From positions 149,324 through 213,323 of the forward strand of contig QCNW01000001.1 in NCBI GenBank assembly GCA_003210025.1: a stretch of 64,000 nucleotides of DNA. The letters run 5' to 3'. This document shows positions 17,722 through 26,516 of the stretch, in pieces; positions within the stretch are counted from its first letter, which is position 1, and the number at the start of each line of letters is the position of its first letter. This DNA comes from Pelagibacteraceae bacterium AG-426-M19 (GTDB taxonomy: Bacteria > Pseudomonadota > Alphaproteobacteria > Pelagibacterales > Pelagibacteraceae). Under the pieces are notes generated by a model. The model made no database searches and was not told the origin of the DNA. It was given only the letters and a program-made list of their open reading frames with translations. Position numbers and translations under genes: made by a program.

Positions 17722-18669
17722 ATGCAAACAAACGATAATACAAAAGGTATTTTGTTTATTATGACTGGAATGGCCTTTTTTTCCATTCAAGACTCATTAA
17801 TAAAGTTTATTTTTGAAGATATTGCATTATTTGAGTTATATTTGGGAAGAACTTTAATACAAGCATCTATTCTCATATCTTTTTTTTTAATAACAAAAAA
17901 AAAGATTACTCTTAAAACACATTATCCTTTTTTGACATTAATTAGGGTTGTTTGTTTCTTTTTTGGATTTGCTTTTTTTTATATTTCTTTAACCTTTATG
18001 TCTTTAGCGATGGTTAGTGCTCTGTTTTTCTCATGTCCTTTCTTTATGTCTATGTTTGCTAAATTTTTCTTAAAAGAACAAATTGGAATTAGAAGATGGA
18101 GTGCAATTGTTGTAGGTTTTATAGGAGTATTAATTGTACTTAATCCAACACTTGAGGAATTTAATTTTTTCAAATTAGCACCTGTTGGATGTGCACTTTG
18201 TTATGCTTGCTCGATGACAATTACAAAATATACTTCTGATAAAGATAATATTTATACTCAAATGACTTTGCTTTATATTTTTGCGGTTATTGTAAGTTTA
18301 ATTATTTATCTTATTAGTGGAGATGGAAAATTTAATAATTTTTCTGATCCTACTTTACAATTTATTGTTAGAGAATGGTTTACTAACCCTTCGGCTTCAT
18401 GGCCTTATGTCTTTGTAATGGGAGTTGTTGCTTCTATATCTTTCTTTTGTGTCTTTTCAGCTTATAGTATTGCGTCACCTTCAATTGTATCTTTGTTTGA
18501 ATACTCTTATATAATTTTTGCTATAATTGCGGGATATATATTATTTGAAACTATACCTGAACCAAGAACGTTTCTTGGGGCAGCTATTATTATTTCTGCA
18601 GGAGTGTATATTTACTTTAGAGAAAAAGTCAGAGGTCAAATGATTGCGACAGACACTCCTAATAGATAA
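17722..18669 (+). CDS. DMT superfamily (EamA) transporter
   Basis: The 315-residue protein has about ten membrane segments and two EamA domains. The first domain ends with LKEQIGIRRWSAIVVGFIG, the block also seen in the DMT protein at 4.65 kb. It has a short charged N-terminal tail and a C-terminal cytoplasmic tail (YFREKVRGQMIATDT). AGGTG 7 bases before the ATG is a fair ribosome site. It is divergent from the GFA gene with 58 bases between. Substrate unknown; many marine bacteria carry several such genes. Confidence 0.86.
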   Translation: MQTNDNTKGILFIMTGMAFFSIQDSLIKFIFEDIALFELYLGRTLIQASILISFFLITKKKITLKTHYPFLTLIRVVCFFFGFAFFYISLTFMSLAMVSALFFSCPFFMSMFAKFFLKEQIGIRRWSAIVVGFIGVLIVLNPTLEEFNFFKLAPVGCALCYACSMTITKYTSDKDNIYTQMTLLYIFAVIVSLIIYLISGDGKFNNFSDPTLQFIVREWFTNPSASWPYVFVMGVVASISFFCVFSAYSIASPSIVSLFEYSYIIFAIIAGYILFETIPEPRTFLGAAIIISAGVYIYFREKVRGQMIATDTPNR

Positions 18670-18756
18670 TTGCTAAAATTATAAGTATTTGTTCGAAAAT
18701 TGAGATAATTTTCTCATTGAAATAATAATTTAATAGGATTTAATTTTGATTATATA

Positions 18757-18770
18757 AATTGTTAACAATT
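18757..18770. repeat. 14-bp palindrome AATTGTTAACAATT upstream of a binding protein gene
   Basis: AATTGTTAACAATT is a perfect palindrome that ends 11 bases before the ATG of the liv-type binding protein, just before its ribosome site AAAGGGAAAAT. It could be a repressor site that blocks ribosome or polymerase access. AT-rich palindromes of this size also occur by chance. Confidence 0.35.
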
Positions 18771-18781
18771 AAAGGGAAAAT

Positions 18782-19972
18782 ATGAAAAAATTACTAATAG
18801 GTATATTCGTGTTTATCTTAAGCTTTACTTCAAAAGCTTTTTCAGATGGACATGGAATTAAAATGGGTATTATTTTAGGATTTACTGGTCCAATTGAAAC
18901 CCTAACACCTGCAATGGCTGCTTCTGCAGAACTTGCTTTTAAAGAAGCTTCAGATTCTGGCTCATTACTTGGTGGAAAAAAAATATCTGTAGAAAGAGCT
19001 GACTCAACTTGTGTTGATTCTGCTGCTGCTACAACTGCTGCTGAAGGTTTAGTTTCAGGTGGTGTTGTTGCTATTATGGGTGCTGATTGTTCTGGTGTTA
19101 CAGGTGCAATAGCAACTAATGTTGCCGTACCAAATGGTGTTGTTATGATTTCACCATCAGCTACATCTCCAGGATTAACTGATCTTAATGATAATGGTTA
19201 TTTCTTTAGAACTGCTCCATCAGATGCTAGAGGAGGACAAGTTCTTGCAGATATTACAAAAGACAGAAAAGTTAAATCATTAGCTGTAACTCATACTAAC
19301 AATGACTACGGAAAAGGTTTAGCTGATGTTTATGTAGCTGCAGTTAAAGCTCATGGTATTAAAGTAACAGCTGTTACAGCGCACGAAGAAGGTAAAGGTG
19401 ACTATGGTGCAGAAGTAGCGACACTTGCAGCAGCAGGTGGAGATGCTCTTGCTGTTTTAGGTTACTTAGATCAAGCTGGTGGTAGTATAATTCAAGGATC
19501 ATTAGACTCTGGATCATTTGATACTTTTGTTCTTTCAGATGGAATGATTGGTGACTCTCTTACTGACAGATTTGGAAAAGATTTAAATAAATCATTTGGA
19601 TCTTTACCTGGATCAATGGGTAAAGGTGCTGGTATATTTAAAGAAGTTGCTAGTGCTGGTGGTATTGACTCATCAGGTCCTTACACAGGTGAAAGTTATG
19701 ATGCAGCAGCCTTGATCACACTTGCAATGCAAGCTGGTGGAAAAGCTGACAGAATGACTGTTCAAAAAAATGTAATGTCAGTAGCCAATGCTCCTGGAAC
19801 AAAAATTTATCCAGGTGAATTAAAGAAAGCACTTGATTTATTAGCTAAAGGTAAAGCAGTAAATTATGAAGGTGCTACAGCTGTTGAATTTACAGATGTT
19901 GGTGAAGCTTTTGGATCTTTTATTGAAAAAGAAATAAAAGGTGGAAAGTTTAAAGACAAAAAGCAAAGATAA
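18782..19972 (+). CDS. Branched-chain-amino-acid-type ABC substrate-binding protein
   Basis: The 396-residue protein has a signal peptide (residues 1-21, ending SKAFS) and a periplasmic binding fold of the LivK/Peripla_BP_6 type, with MGIILGFTGPIETLTPAMAA at the mature N-terminus and SPSATSPGLTDLNDNGYFFR. It would collect an amino acid or related solute. No permease gene is on the same strand. The nearest transporter (livMHFG) is convergent on the other side of a shared terminator, so the partner is inferred. The codon content is richer in GCT, GGT and GTT than its neighbours, as expected for a highly expressed periplasmic protein. Confidence 0.88.
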   Translation: MKKLLIGIFVFILSFTSKAFSDGHGIKMGIILGFTGPIETLTPAMAASAELAFKEASDSGSLLGGKKISVERADSTCVDSAAATTAAEGLVSGGVVAIMGADCSGVTGAIATNVAVPNGVVMISPSATSPGLTDLNDNGYFFRTAPSDARGGQVLADITKDRKVKSLAVTHTNNDYGKGLADVYVAAVKAHGIKVTAVTAHEEGKGDYGAEVATLAAAGGDALAVLGYLDQAGGSIIQGSLDSGSFDTFVLSDGMIGDSLTDRFGKDLNKSFGSLPGSMGKGAGIFKEVASAGGIDSSGPYTGESYDAAALITLAMQAGGKADRMTVQKNVMSVANAPGTKIYPGELKKALDLLAKGKAVNYEGATAVEFTDVGEAFGSFIEKEIKGGKFKDKKQR

Positions 19973-19980
19973 TTAGAAAT

Positions 19981-20010
19981 TAAAACCCCAGTTTCTTAAC
20001 TGGGGTTTTA
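19981..20010. terminator. Strong bidirectional intrinsic terminator
   Basis: A 13-bp perfect inverted repeat (TAAAACCCCAGTT / AACTGGGGTTTTA) with a TCTT loop lies between the convergent binding protein gene and the end of the 12-kb minus-strand operon. It works from both sides. The stop codon of the mini-ORF at 20008 overlaps its edge. Confidence 0.92.
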
Positions 20011-20076
20011 AAATAAATATTTGTCAGATAAATAAAATATTAATCCTAAAACAATACCTAATAAAATATAATACAT
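20008..20076 (-). CDS. Possible 22-residue membrane microprotein at the end of the liv operon
   Basis: Right after the LivM stop codon, overlapping it by 1 base (TAATG), an ORF encodes MYYILLGIVLGLIFYLSDKY plus LF: one hydrophobic span with a charged tail. The overlap would allow translational coupling, and the stop codon reaches the terminator stem, so the ORF fills the whole operon end. It could be a small subunit of the transporter. It could also be chance: AT-rich DNA often encodes hydrophobic strings. Confidence 0.4.
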   Translation of the reverse strand: MYYILLGIVLGLIFYLSDKYLF

Positions 20077-21446
20077 TATTGTTTAATAATTTTTTCTGGA
20101 ATAATTCCTTGTGGTCTATAACGCATTATTAAAAGTAAACCAATTCCAATAACTAAGAATCTAAAATATGGAGCACTTTCAATTAAGTGAACTCTAACTA
20201 CATTAGTTTCTGGCAGATGGGATGTAAACAAATTAATTAAAAATAATGCAATTGGAGCAGCTTCGACCCATAAAAACCAAACTACAAATCCCCCCAATAT
20301 TGCTCCGAAATTATTTCCTGTTCCACCTACTATAACCATTACCCAAATTACAAAAGTATATCTCATAGGTCTGTAGCTACCTGGTGTAAACAAACCGTCA
20401 TTTGTAACCATCATAGCTCCAGCTAAGCCAACAATTGCAGATCCCAAAATAAAAATAAGAAGATGCTCTTTAACAATATTTTTACCCATTGCACTTGCCG
20501 CCTCTTCATTATCTCTTATAGCTCTCATTTTTCTTCCCCAAGGTGAATAGAGGGCTTTCTGGGTCACAATTAACAAGACAATAACAACAGTAAGAAATAA
20601 ACCTGTAAAACATAATTTTACATAAACCGATGAAGCATCAATAACCATTTGATTTAGAGCTTCTTGCTTATCAGAGATTGAATTAATTAAATTTAATTTT
20701 GATGAATTAAATTTTGTAACTAAATTTATAAACCATTCTGAAGTTTGTAGATCTATTTCGTATGGTGCTGGTCTTTTTAATCCTATTACATTTTTTACAC
20801 CTCTTGCCAACCATTCCTCATGTTTAATAATTGAAACGATAATTTCTGCTATTAACAATGTTGCAATAGCTAAATAATCTGCACGAAGACCTAATGCGAT
20901 CTTTCCTATGACAAATGCTAAACTGCCAGCCAAAAGCGCACCAACAATCCAGGAAAATAAAACGGGTAATCCCATGCCTCCGAGAAATCCTGTCCTTGCT
21001 GGATCAACTGACTCGATCGCCTCTATTCCTGGTGCAGCAGTTACTCTTAATAGAATTATTCCACCTAAAATTACAGACGCTACTGAGTAATTTCTTAATT
21101 TAGATTTATCAAATCTGTTAAGTATAAATTTAACTACAAAGATAATTGCAACAATTATCCATATACAAGCTAAAATATTTAAACCTCCAACTTGCCAAGC
21201 TTTTTTGACTGGTTCAACTGAAACTAAGACTACAGCTAATCCTCCTAATGCTGTATATCCCATTATCCCAAAATTAATTAATCCAGCATAACCCCATTGT
21301 ATATTTGCCCCGATTGTCATAACTGCGGAAATTAAACAATAATTTAAAATAGTTAATGCAATAGACCAGGACTGAAATATCCCAACCAAAATTATTAAAA
21401 ATATCATGATTGAGTATGCGGCAATGACATTTTTATAATTCCTCAT
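20076..21446 (-). CDS. livM: Branched-chain-amino-acid-type ABC permease LivM
   Basis: The 456-residue inner-membrane protein has the LivM domain: GYAGLINFGIMGYTALGGLA early on and the ATPase-contact element LYSPWGRKMRAIRDNEEAASAMGKN later. It is longer than typical LivM, owing to an extra N-terminal region with membrane segments and a hydrophilic loop (about residues 215-270, around WLARGVKNVIGLKRPAPYEI) in the periplasmic or cytoplasmic face. It overlaps livH by 4 bases and is part of a tight livG-livF-livH-livM block. The extra loop may contact the binding protein or the substrate. Confidence 0.9.
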   Translation of the reverse strand: MRNYKNVIAAYSIMIFLIILVGIFQSWSIALTILNYCLISAVMTIGANIQWGYAGLINFGIMGYTALGGLAVVLVSVEPVKKAWQVGGLNILACIWIIVAIIFVVKFILNRFDKSKLRNYSVASVILGGIILLRVTAAPGIEAIESVDPARTGFLGGMGLPVLFSWIVGALLAGSLAFVIGKIALGLRADYLAIATLLIAEIIVSIIKHEEWLARGVKNVIGLKRPAPYEIDLQTSEWFINLVTKFNSSKLNLINSISDKQEALNQMVIDASSVYVKLCFTGLFLTVVIVLLIVTQKALYSPWGRKMRAIRDNEEAASAMGKNIVKEHLLIFILGSAIVGLAGAMMVTNDGLFTPGSYRPMRYTFVIWVMVIVGGTGNNFGAILGGFVVWFLWVEAAPIALFLINLFTSHLPETNVVRVHLIESAPYFRFLVIGIGLLLIMRYRPQGIIPEKIIKQ

Positions 21447-22453
21447 ATTACTTTTCCTTTAAAGATACCTGACGGCCTTATTAATAAAACAATTACTAAG
21501 ATTGAGAATGAAACTGCAAACTTGTAATCTGTCGATAATAACTGGAGTAAAGAATCTGGCTCAAGATGTTCAGGTAATAGATATGAAATAAATCTTTTGT
21601 ATGCGTAAGTTACAAATATTTCTGCAAAAGCTATAACGTATCCACCTAGGAAGGCTCCAAATGGATTTCCGATTCCTCCAACAATTGCTGCGGCGAATAT
21701 TGGAAGCATATTATTAAAATAAACAAAAGGTCTATAACTTTTATCTAAACCGTATAATACTCCACCAATAGTAGCCAAAATTCCTGCGATGACCCATGTT
21801 ATCAAAACAACTTTCTTAGGATCTATACCAGACAATAATGCTAAATCTTCATTGTCTGAATAAGCTCTCATACTTGTTCCAGTTTTAGTTCTATTTAAAA
21901 ACCAAAACATTATTGAAACAACAATTAAGGTTACGATTATTGTTATTGCTTGTGTTGATTTTAAAGTTATACCTTCTGCAAGCCCAGTCATTTCTTTAAA
22001 TTCTGTTGCTTTAATTATAAATTTTTCACCATCTAGAAATCTTCTGTCGGATGGTCCAATGATTATTCTAATTAAGGCTTGAGTGACAAACATTACCCCT
22101 ACACTAACCATTGCAAACTGGACTGGAGGACTTTTTTTTATCCTGTAATAACTGAAAACAAATTTGTCTATGATTAACATATATAAAATCATCATTAGTA
22201 TGGCGAAAGGAATTGTCAAAAGTGCTGTTGGTAAAACACCTAATCCAAAACCTAAGGACTGAAAATAATATGTTAGAATAACTGCGAACATTGTTCCAAA
22301 AGACATCATGTCTCCAGTTGCAAAATTAGCAAATCTTAAAACCGCATAAATTAAAGTAACAAAAATAGCACCTAAAGCTAATTGTGAACCATAAGCTAAC
22401 GCTGGTATTACTGTGAAATTAAAAAGTACAATTATTGCATTTAAGAAATCCAT
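21443..22453 (-). CDS. livH: Branched-chain-amino-acid-type ABC permease LivH
   Basis: The 336-residue protein has the LivH domain with the block LRFANFATGDMMSFGTMFAV at the N-terminus and the ATPase-contact loop TGTSMRAYSDNEDLALLSGI. It has about eight or nine membrane helices. GIGNPFGAFLGGYVIAFAEI is the usual C-terminal signature. Its ATG overlaps the livF stop codon by 1 base. It forms the permease with the LivM protein downstream. Confidence 0.9.
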   Translation of the reverse strand: MDFLNAIIVLFNFTVIPALAYGSQLALGAIFVTLIYAVLRFANFATGDMMSFGTMFAVILTYYFQSLGFGLGVLPTALLTIPFAILMMILYMLIIDKFVFSYYRIKKSPPVQFAMVSVGVMFVTQALIRIIIGPSDRRFLDGEKFIIKATEFKEMTGLAEGITLKSTQAITIIVTLIVVSIMFWFLNRTKTGTSMRAYSDNEDLALLSGIDPKKVVLITWVIAGILATIGGVLYGLDKSYRPFVYFNNMLPIFAAAIVGGIGNPFGAFLGGYVIAFAEIFVTYAYKRFISYLLPEHLEPDSLLQLLSTDYKFAVSFSILVIVLLIRPSGIFKGKVI

Positions 22454-23160
22454 TATGCTCCCAAAAATGATCTACGAACCTCGGGATCTTCAAGTAAGTC
22501 ATTACCGGATCCCTCAAATTTATTTTGACCTGTTACCAATACATAGCCTCGATCTGAAATACTTAATGCTTGCTTTGCGTTTTGCTCAACCATAATAACG
22601 GCAACATTTGTTTTTTTAACTTTTATGATATGTTCAAACAATTCATCCATTACAATTGGAGAAACTCCAGCTGTGGGCTCATCTAACATAAGAACTGATG
22701 GATCACTCATTAAAGCTCTTCCAAGCGCGACTTGCTGACGTTGTCCACCAGATAATTGTCCGACGACTTGGGTTTTTTTTTCACTTAGGATTGGGAATAA
22801 ACTATATATACTCTCAATTTTATTTTCTAAACTTCCTTCGGTTAAAAAGCCACCAATTTCTAAATTTTCTCTTACAGTTAATTCTGCAAAGACATTTCTT
22901 GTTTGTGGAACAAATGAAATGCCCTTTTTTACACGATCTTGAGGATTAATATTTGAAATATCTTCACCATTTAAAGTTACAGAGCCTGATTTTAATTTTA
23001 ATAATCCAAGCATTGCTTTCATGGCTGTTGATTTACCAGCTCCATTTGGACCTAGAATAGCAACTATCTCTCCCCTATTGGCAGTTATCGAACATGAACT
23101 AATAATATCAGGGCCATCCCCATAACCTGCAGTCATTTTTGCTCCCTCAAAGTATGCCAT
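22453..23160 (-). CDS. livF: Branched-chain-amino-acid-type ABC ATPase LivF
   Basis: The 235-residue ATPase has Walker A LGPNGAGKSTAMKAM, signature LSGGQRQQVALGRAL and Walker B LMLDEPTAGVSP. The C-terminus (VEQNAKQALSISDRGYVL) identifies the LivF type rather than LivG. It overlaps livG's stop codon by 1 base and livH by 1 base. Its conserved 'D-RGYVLV-GQ' end matches the second LivF at 27.2 kb, so the two operon halves share an ancestor. Confidence 0.92.
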   Translation of the reverse strand: MAYFEGAKMTAGYGDGPDIISSCSITANRGEIVAILGPNGAGKSTAMKAMLGLLKLKSGSVTLNGEDISNINPQDRVKKGISFVPQTRNVFAELTVRENLEIGGFLTEGSLENKIESIYSLFPILSEKKTQVVGQLSGGQRQQVALGRALMSDPSVLMLDEPTAGVSPIVMDELFEHIIKVKKTNVAVIMVEQNAKQALSISDRGYVLVTGQNKFEGSGNDLLEDPEVRRSFLGA

Positions 23161-23948
23161 TAATTTTCTTTTTTTGTTAAGTTTGACTTTCCTAAATAGC
23201 TCTCAATAACTTTTTCGTTTTTTTTCACTTCTTCAGATGTTCCTTCAAATAAAACTGAACCATCTGCCATTACTATTACTGGATCACACATTCTGCTTAT
23301 AAAATCCATATCATGCTCTATCATACAAAAAGTGTAATTTTTTTCTTTATTCAATTTTAATATTGCAGTTCCTAGATCTTTTAAAAGTGTTCGATTAACT
23401 CCAGCTCCCACTTCATCAAGTAAAACCAATTTTGCATCAACCATCATAGTTCTTCCTAATTCTAATAATTTTTTTTGGCCTCCTGAAAGATTTCCTGCCC
23501 TTTCATTGGCTAAATGTGTTAGATTAAGAAAATCCACAACCTCGTAGGCTTTTTCTCTAATAACTTTTTCCTCTTTTTTAACTAGTCCAGGTTTAATAAG
23601 CGCATTTAATAAATTTTCTCCACTTTGATTTGATGGCACCATCATTAAGTTTTCTAAAACTGTTAAGTTTGAAAATTCATGTGCAATCTGAAAGGTTCTT
23701 AATAATCCTCTGCCAAACAACTCATGTGATGGTACATCGGTAATATTTTCATCATTAAATATTACCTCTCCATCATTAGATTTTAAATTTCCAGCTATTA
23801 AATTAAATAATGTTGTTTTTCCCGAACCGTTTGGACCAATTATTCCAGTGATTGAACCCGATCTAATATTTAATGAGCAATTTGATACTGCTGCTAGTCC
23901 TCCGAACAATTTTGTAAGATTATTTACCTGTAAGATATTTTCGGACAT
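23160..23948 (-). CDS. livG: Branched-chain-amino-acid-type ABC ATPase LivG
   Basis: The 262-residue ATPase has Walker A GPNGSGKTTLFNLIAG, the LivG-specific RGLLRTFQIAHEFSNLTVLE block, signature LSGGQKKLLELGRTM, and Walker B KLVLLDEVGAGVN, where the usual DEP reads DEV. The catalytic Glu is kept. It follows the reductase-like gene by 1 base. It pairs with LivF to power the LivHM permease. Confidence 0.92.
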   Translation of the reverse strand: MSENILQVNNLTKLFGGLAAVSNCSLNIRSGSITGIIGPNGSGKTTLFNLIAGNLKSNDGEVIFNDENITDVPSHELFGRGLLRTFQIAHEFSNLTVLENLMMVPSNQSGENLLNALIKPGLVKKEEKVIREKAYEVVDFLNLTHLANERAGNLSGGQKKLLELGRTMMVDAKLVLLDEVGAGVNRTLLKDLGTAILKLNKEKNYTFCMIEHDMDFISRMCDPVIVMADGSVLFEGTSEEVKKNEKVIESYLGKSNLTKKEN

Positions 23949-23949
23949 T

Positions 23950-24723
23950 TTACTTGCTTTTTTTTAATCTATTTAAGACGCTATTTGCTGTTTTATTGAG
24001 AGATTTATAAAATCCAAGTTTTCTTAATTCTTTAACAGCTTGCTCATTTAAACCTTTTGGGGTTTGTGAATTTTTAACAAGTACTTTTAAATCTTTATTT
24101 GAATTAATTTTTGCATCCTCAGATAAAGCAATAAATAATGAGGTAATATACTTTTGAGAGTCACTTCTATTAATTCCCTTTTTTACTAACCATTCACTCA
24201 GAGTTTGTAGTAATTCATAAAATGGTGCCATCATTGATGAAGTTGACCAAAAATTTAGTGATAGGTTTTCATTTTTTATTTCAACAGATGTGCCAAGCTT
24301 ATTAAAAAAATTTCTAACTTGTTTATCTGGTGGAAAAATTGGTACTGGTCCTTTTCTAAGAGAAATTGGAGGCAAAGGAATTGCTCTAATAATCTTGGTT
24401 TTAACTTTAATATATTTTTTTAATTCAGTCATTTTTATAGTTGATATAAAACTTATTATAGTTTGACCTTTTTTAAATTTTAGTTTTGGAAGAATAATTT
24501 TTCCAATCTTTGGTGTTACTGCTAAAAAAACCCAATTTGATTGATTTATAATATCCTGATTATCAGTAGATATTTTTATCTTTTTACTTTTTCTTTTCAG
24601 TTCACTTGAAATTTTTGAATTTCTCTTTGAAACAATTATTTTATTAATTTTTAATTTTGATCCCAGTATTCCATTGATTACTGATTTTGAGATATGTCCT
24701 GTACCAATAAATCCGATTTTCAT
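23950..24723 (-). CDS. Pyrroline-5-carboxylate reductase-like protein
   Basis: The 257-residue protein has the NAD(P)-binding start MKIGFIGTGHISKSVINGIL of the ProC family, and near the C-terminus the family's substrate loop, here SQTPKGLNEQAVKEL. The central part is very lysine-rich and AT-rich, with long isoleucine/lysine stretches. ProC makes proline from pyrroline-5-carboxylate; family members also reduce other cyclic imines such as piperideine-2-carboxylate. It lies between GlaH and the liv ATPases in one run of genes, so a role in lysine or proline-related catabolism together with GlaH is possible. Divergence from housekeeping ProC is likely. Confidence 0.75.
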   Translation of the reverse strand: MKIGFIGTGHISKSVINGILGSKLKINKIIVSKRNSKISSELKRKSKKIKISTDNQDIINQSNWVFLAVTPKIGKIILPKLKFKKGQTIISFISTIKMTELKKYIKVKTKIIRAIPLPPISLRKGPVPIFPPDKQVRNFFNKLGTSVEIKNENLSLNFWSTSSMMAPFYELLQTLSEWLVKKGINRSDSQKYITSLFIALSEDAKINSNKDLKVLVKNSQTPKGLNEQAVKELRKLGFYKSLNKTANSVLNRLKKSK

Positions 24724-24756
24724 GATAAACTAAGTGATTATTATCACTAAAATTAA

Positions 24757-25677
24757 TTAATTAGTAAAAAAAGAACCTCTAATTCTTAGTAATTCTCTTG
24801 ATAATTTTTTATTTTCTACAAATGGTTTTCTGCCATGAAGCCAGAAATAGTTGTTTGCAACTACAGAAAAACCGACTGGTAAAGGCATTACGATCTTATT
24901 TTGACTTCCCTCTAAAGAGTCTGATAATTTTTGTAGAAATAATCCCTGTTCCATATTTTTTGGCTCAGGAAATTGGTCAATATAAGAAATTTGTGGTTTT
25001 CCATTTTCATCCTCTGAAAAAACAGGATGTTCTACTTTATAGTCAACGTTTTTACTTTTTGGAGAGCCCCATAAGAAATTTTGTTTTCCAACTTTATCAT
25101 TAGTTAAACTATCTAAATGTTCCCAATCATCAAGGTGCAACATTGCAGTTTCTCCACCTTGTACATTTTCTTCCTCCATTTTTAACATTAATAACCAATC
25201 AGTTTTTTCTTTAACATAAGTACCATCAGTATGAAGATCCATATTTGTATATGCTTTTCTAAGATATGAATCGCTATTGTCCTCATGTTTAACATGAAAT
25301 CTTGCATAATATTTTCCAGCCATTGAGTCAAAATTTGGATTACCAAGTAAGTGAGTTACGGCTGTAGATAGTTTAATAAGAAAATTATTATCGATTTTTT
25401 TTGATTTATTTTTAGGTCCTATAATAAAACAACCTGTGTCTCTATCTCTTAATACAGTGTTTATAAATTTTCCTAGCTTTCCGCCTGTTGAATCATCTAA
25501 AGATTTTGCAAGTGTAAATCTAGTAAAAGGTTTATATTCAAGAGCTATAATATCAAATTTTTTAAAAGGAAATATTAGTTTATCTATAATTTCATCTTCA
25601 ATTTTAATATTGATGATTCTTTTGGAATAATCGCTAAATGAAATATCAAACCCCTGAATAGTATCTAAGCTATTCAT
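24757..25677 (-). CDS. glaH: Glutarate 2-hydroxylase (GlaH/CsiD)
   Basis: The 306-residue protein resembles E. coli CsiD (GlaH) closely over its length: an AL.YKPF.RF..AK.LDD block, then STAVTHLLGNPNFDSMAGKY, NSDSYLRKAY, LHTDGTYVKE (iron His-x-Asp), HLDDWEHLD, and the distal WLHGRKPF followed by SRELLRIRGSFF (2-oxoglutarate Arg). GlaH turns glutarate to L-2-hydroxyglutarate, using 2-oxoglutarate, iron and oxygen, in lysine breakdown. The usual partner LhgO is not in the window. It lies inside a run of liv genes, 5 bases after a pentapeptide-repeat gene. The related oxidoreductase ProC-like gene is next. Confidence 0.9.
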   Translation of the reverse strand: MNSLDTIQGFDISFSDYSKRIINIKIEDEIIDKLIFPFKKFDIIALEYKPFTRFTLAKSLDDSTGGKLGKFINTVLRDRDTGCFIIGPKNKSKKIDNNFLIKLSTAVTHLLGNPNFDSMAGKYYARFHVKHEDNSDSYLRKAYTNMDLHTDGTYVKEKTDWLLMLKMEEENVQGGETAMLHLDDWEHLDSLTNDKVGKQNFLWGSPKSKNVDYKVEHPVFSEDENGKPQISYIDQFPEPKNMEQGLFLQKLSDSLEGSQNKIVMPLPVGFSVVANNYFWLHGRKPFVENKKLSRELLRIRGSFFTN

Positions 25678-25682
25678 TATAA

Positions 25683-26189
25683 TTATTTGTTACAAACTCC
25701 AATTGAATTTGGTCCACATGTTTCACCATTAGTCCATGTTGCCCCAATTAAATTTGCTCCATCAAAATTAGCATTGGTCATATTTGATGAAGTAAAGTTA
25801 GCTTCCATTAAATTTGCATTTTGAAAATTTGCTTCAATTAATGTTGAGCCCATAAAATCAACTCTCGTCATATTGGCTCCTGTAAAATTAGCTTTTTCAA
25901 AATTTCCACCAACTAGAGTTGACTCATATAAGTTGGCTCTAACAAATGTTGACTCTGGAAAAGTTCCAAATGACAAGTTAGAATTCATCATAATACTTTT
26001 ATCAAAATTTACTTGTATAAAACTTGCGAATGATAAGTTTGAGTTAGGTAAATAACTACCTTGTAAATCTTGTCCATCTGAAAATCTACAGTTAGTATAA
26101 TCAACTCCATCAGTTAAAGGATCATCACATGCTGCTTGTGAAATACCTGGTATTAAAATTAATAACAATAGTAAAATAATTTTTTTCAT
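25683..26189 (-). CDS. Secreted pentapeptide-repeat protein
   Basis: The 168-residue protein starts with a signal peptide (about residues 1-19, ending ISQAA) and then has about 20 repeats of the A(N/D)(F/L)xx type, such as ANFTGANMTRVDF and ANFQNANLMEANF. Such repeats fold into a square-sided beta helix. Four cysteines lie in the ends of the protein, two early and two late, and may close it with disulfides. It has 0 bases to the AzlD gene and 5 to glaH. Its periplasmic role is unknown. Confidence 0.82.
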   Translation of the reverse strand: MKKIILLLLLILIPGISQAACDDPLTDGVDYTNCRFSDGQDLQGSYLPNSNLSFASFIQVNFDKSIMMNSNLSFGTFPESTFVRANLYESTLVGGNFEKANFTGANMTRVDFMGSTLIEANFQNANLMEANFTSSNMTNANFDGANLIGATWTNGETCGPNSIGVCNK

Positions 26190-26516
26190 TTATATCGTAA
26201 AGCTACTTAATAAAAACATAATGATAGCAGAGAATAAAGTTGGGTAAACTAAATTATTTCTAGTCAATTTAAAAATTATTATTGCTAAAAGCACAACAAT
26301 AAATCTGGACAAGTAATTACTGTCAGAAAGTGCACCAGCTGGAAATATTATCATTCTGGAAATTAAAGCCGCCAATGTCGAATAGGCTAAATAATTAAAC
26401 CACCTATATATTTTAGTATTTTCATCTATTATTTCAGAAGTAAAAGCTCCTAAAAACCTTGAGATATAAGTTGCTAAAGATGTAATAACTATTATTAAAA
26501 CAATATTAGCTGACAT
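26190..26516 (-). CDS. azlD: AzlD family small membrane protein (branched-chain amino acid export)
   Basis: The 108-residue protein has three or four membrane helices and the AzlD layout, with ATYISRFLGAF early and a TLAALISRMIIFP segment. AzlD partners with AzlC as the small subunit of a branched-chain amino acid exporter. Its start overlaps azlC by 11 bases, which is typical of the pair. Confidence 0.82.
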   Translation of the reverse strand: MSANIVLIIVITSLATYISRFLGAFTSEIIDENTKIYRWFNYLAYSTLAALISRMIIFPAGALSDSNYLSRFIVVLLAIIIFKLTRNNLVYPTLFSAIIMFLLSSFTI

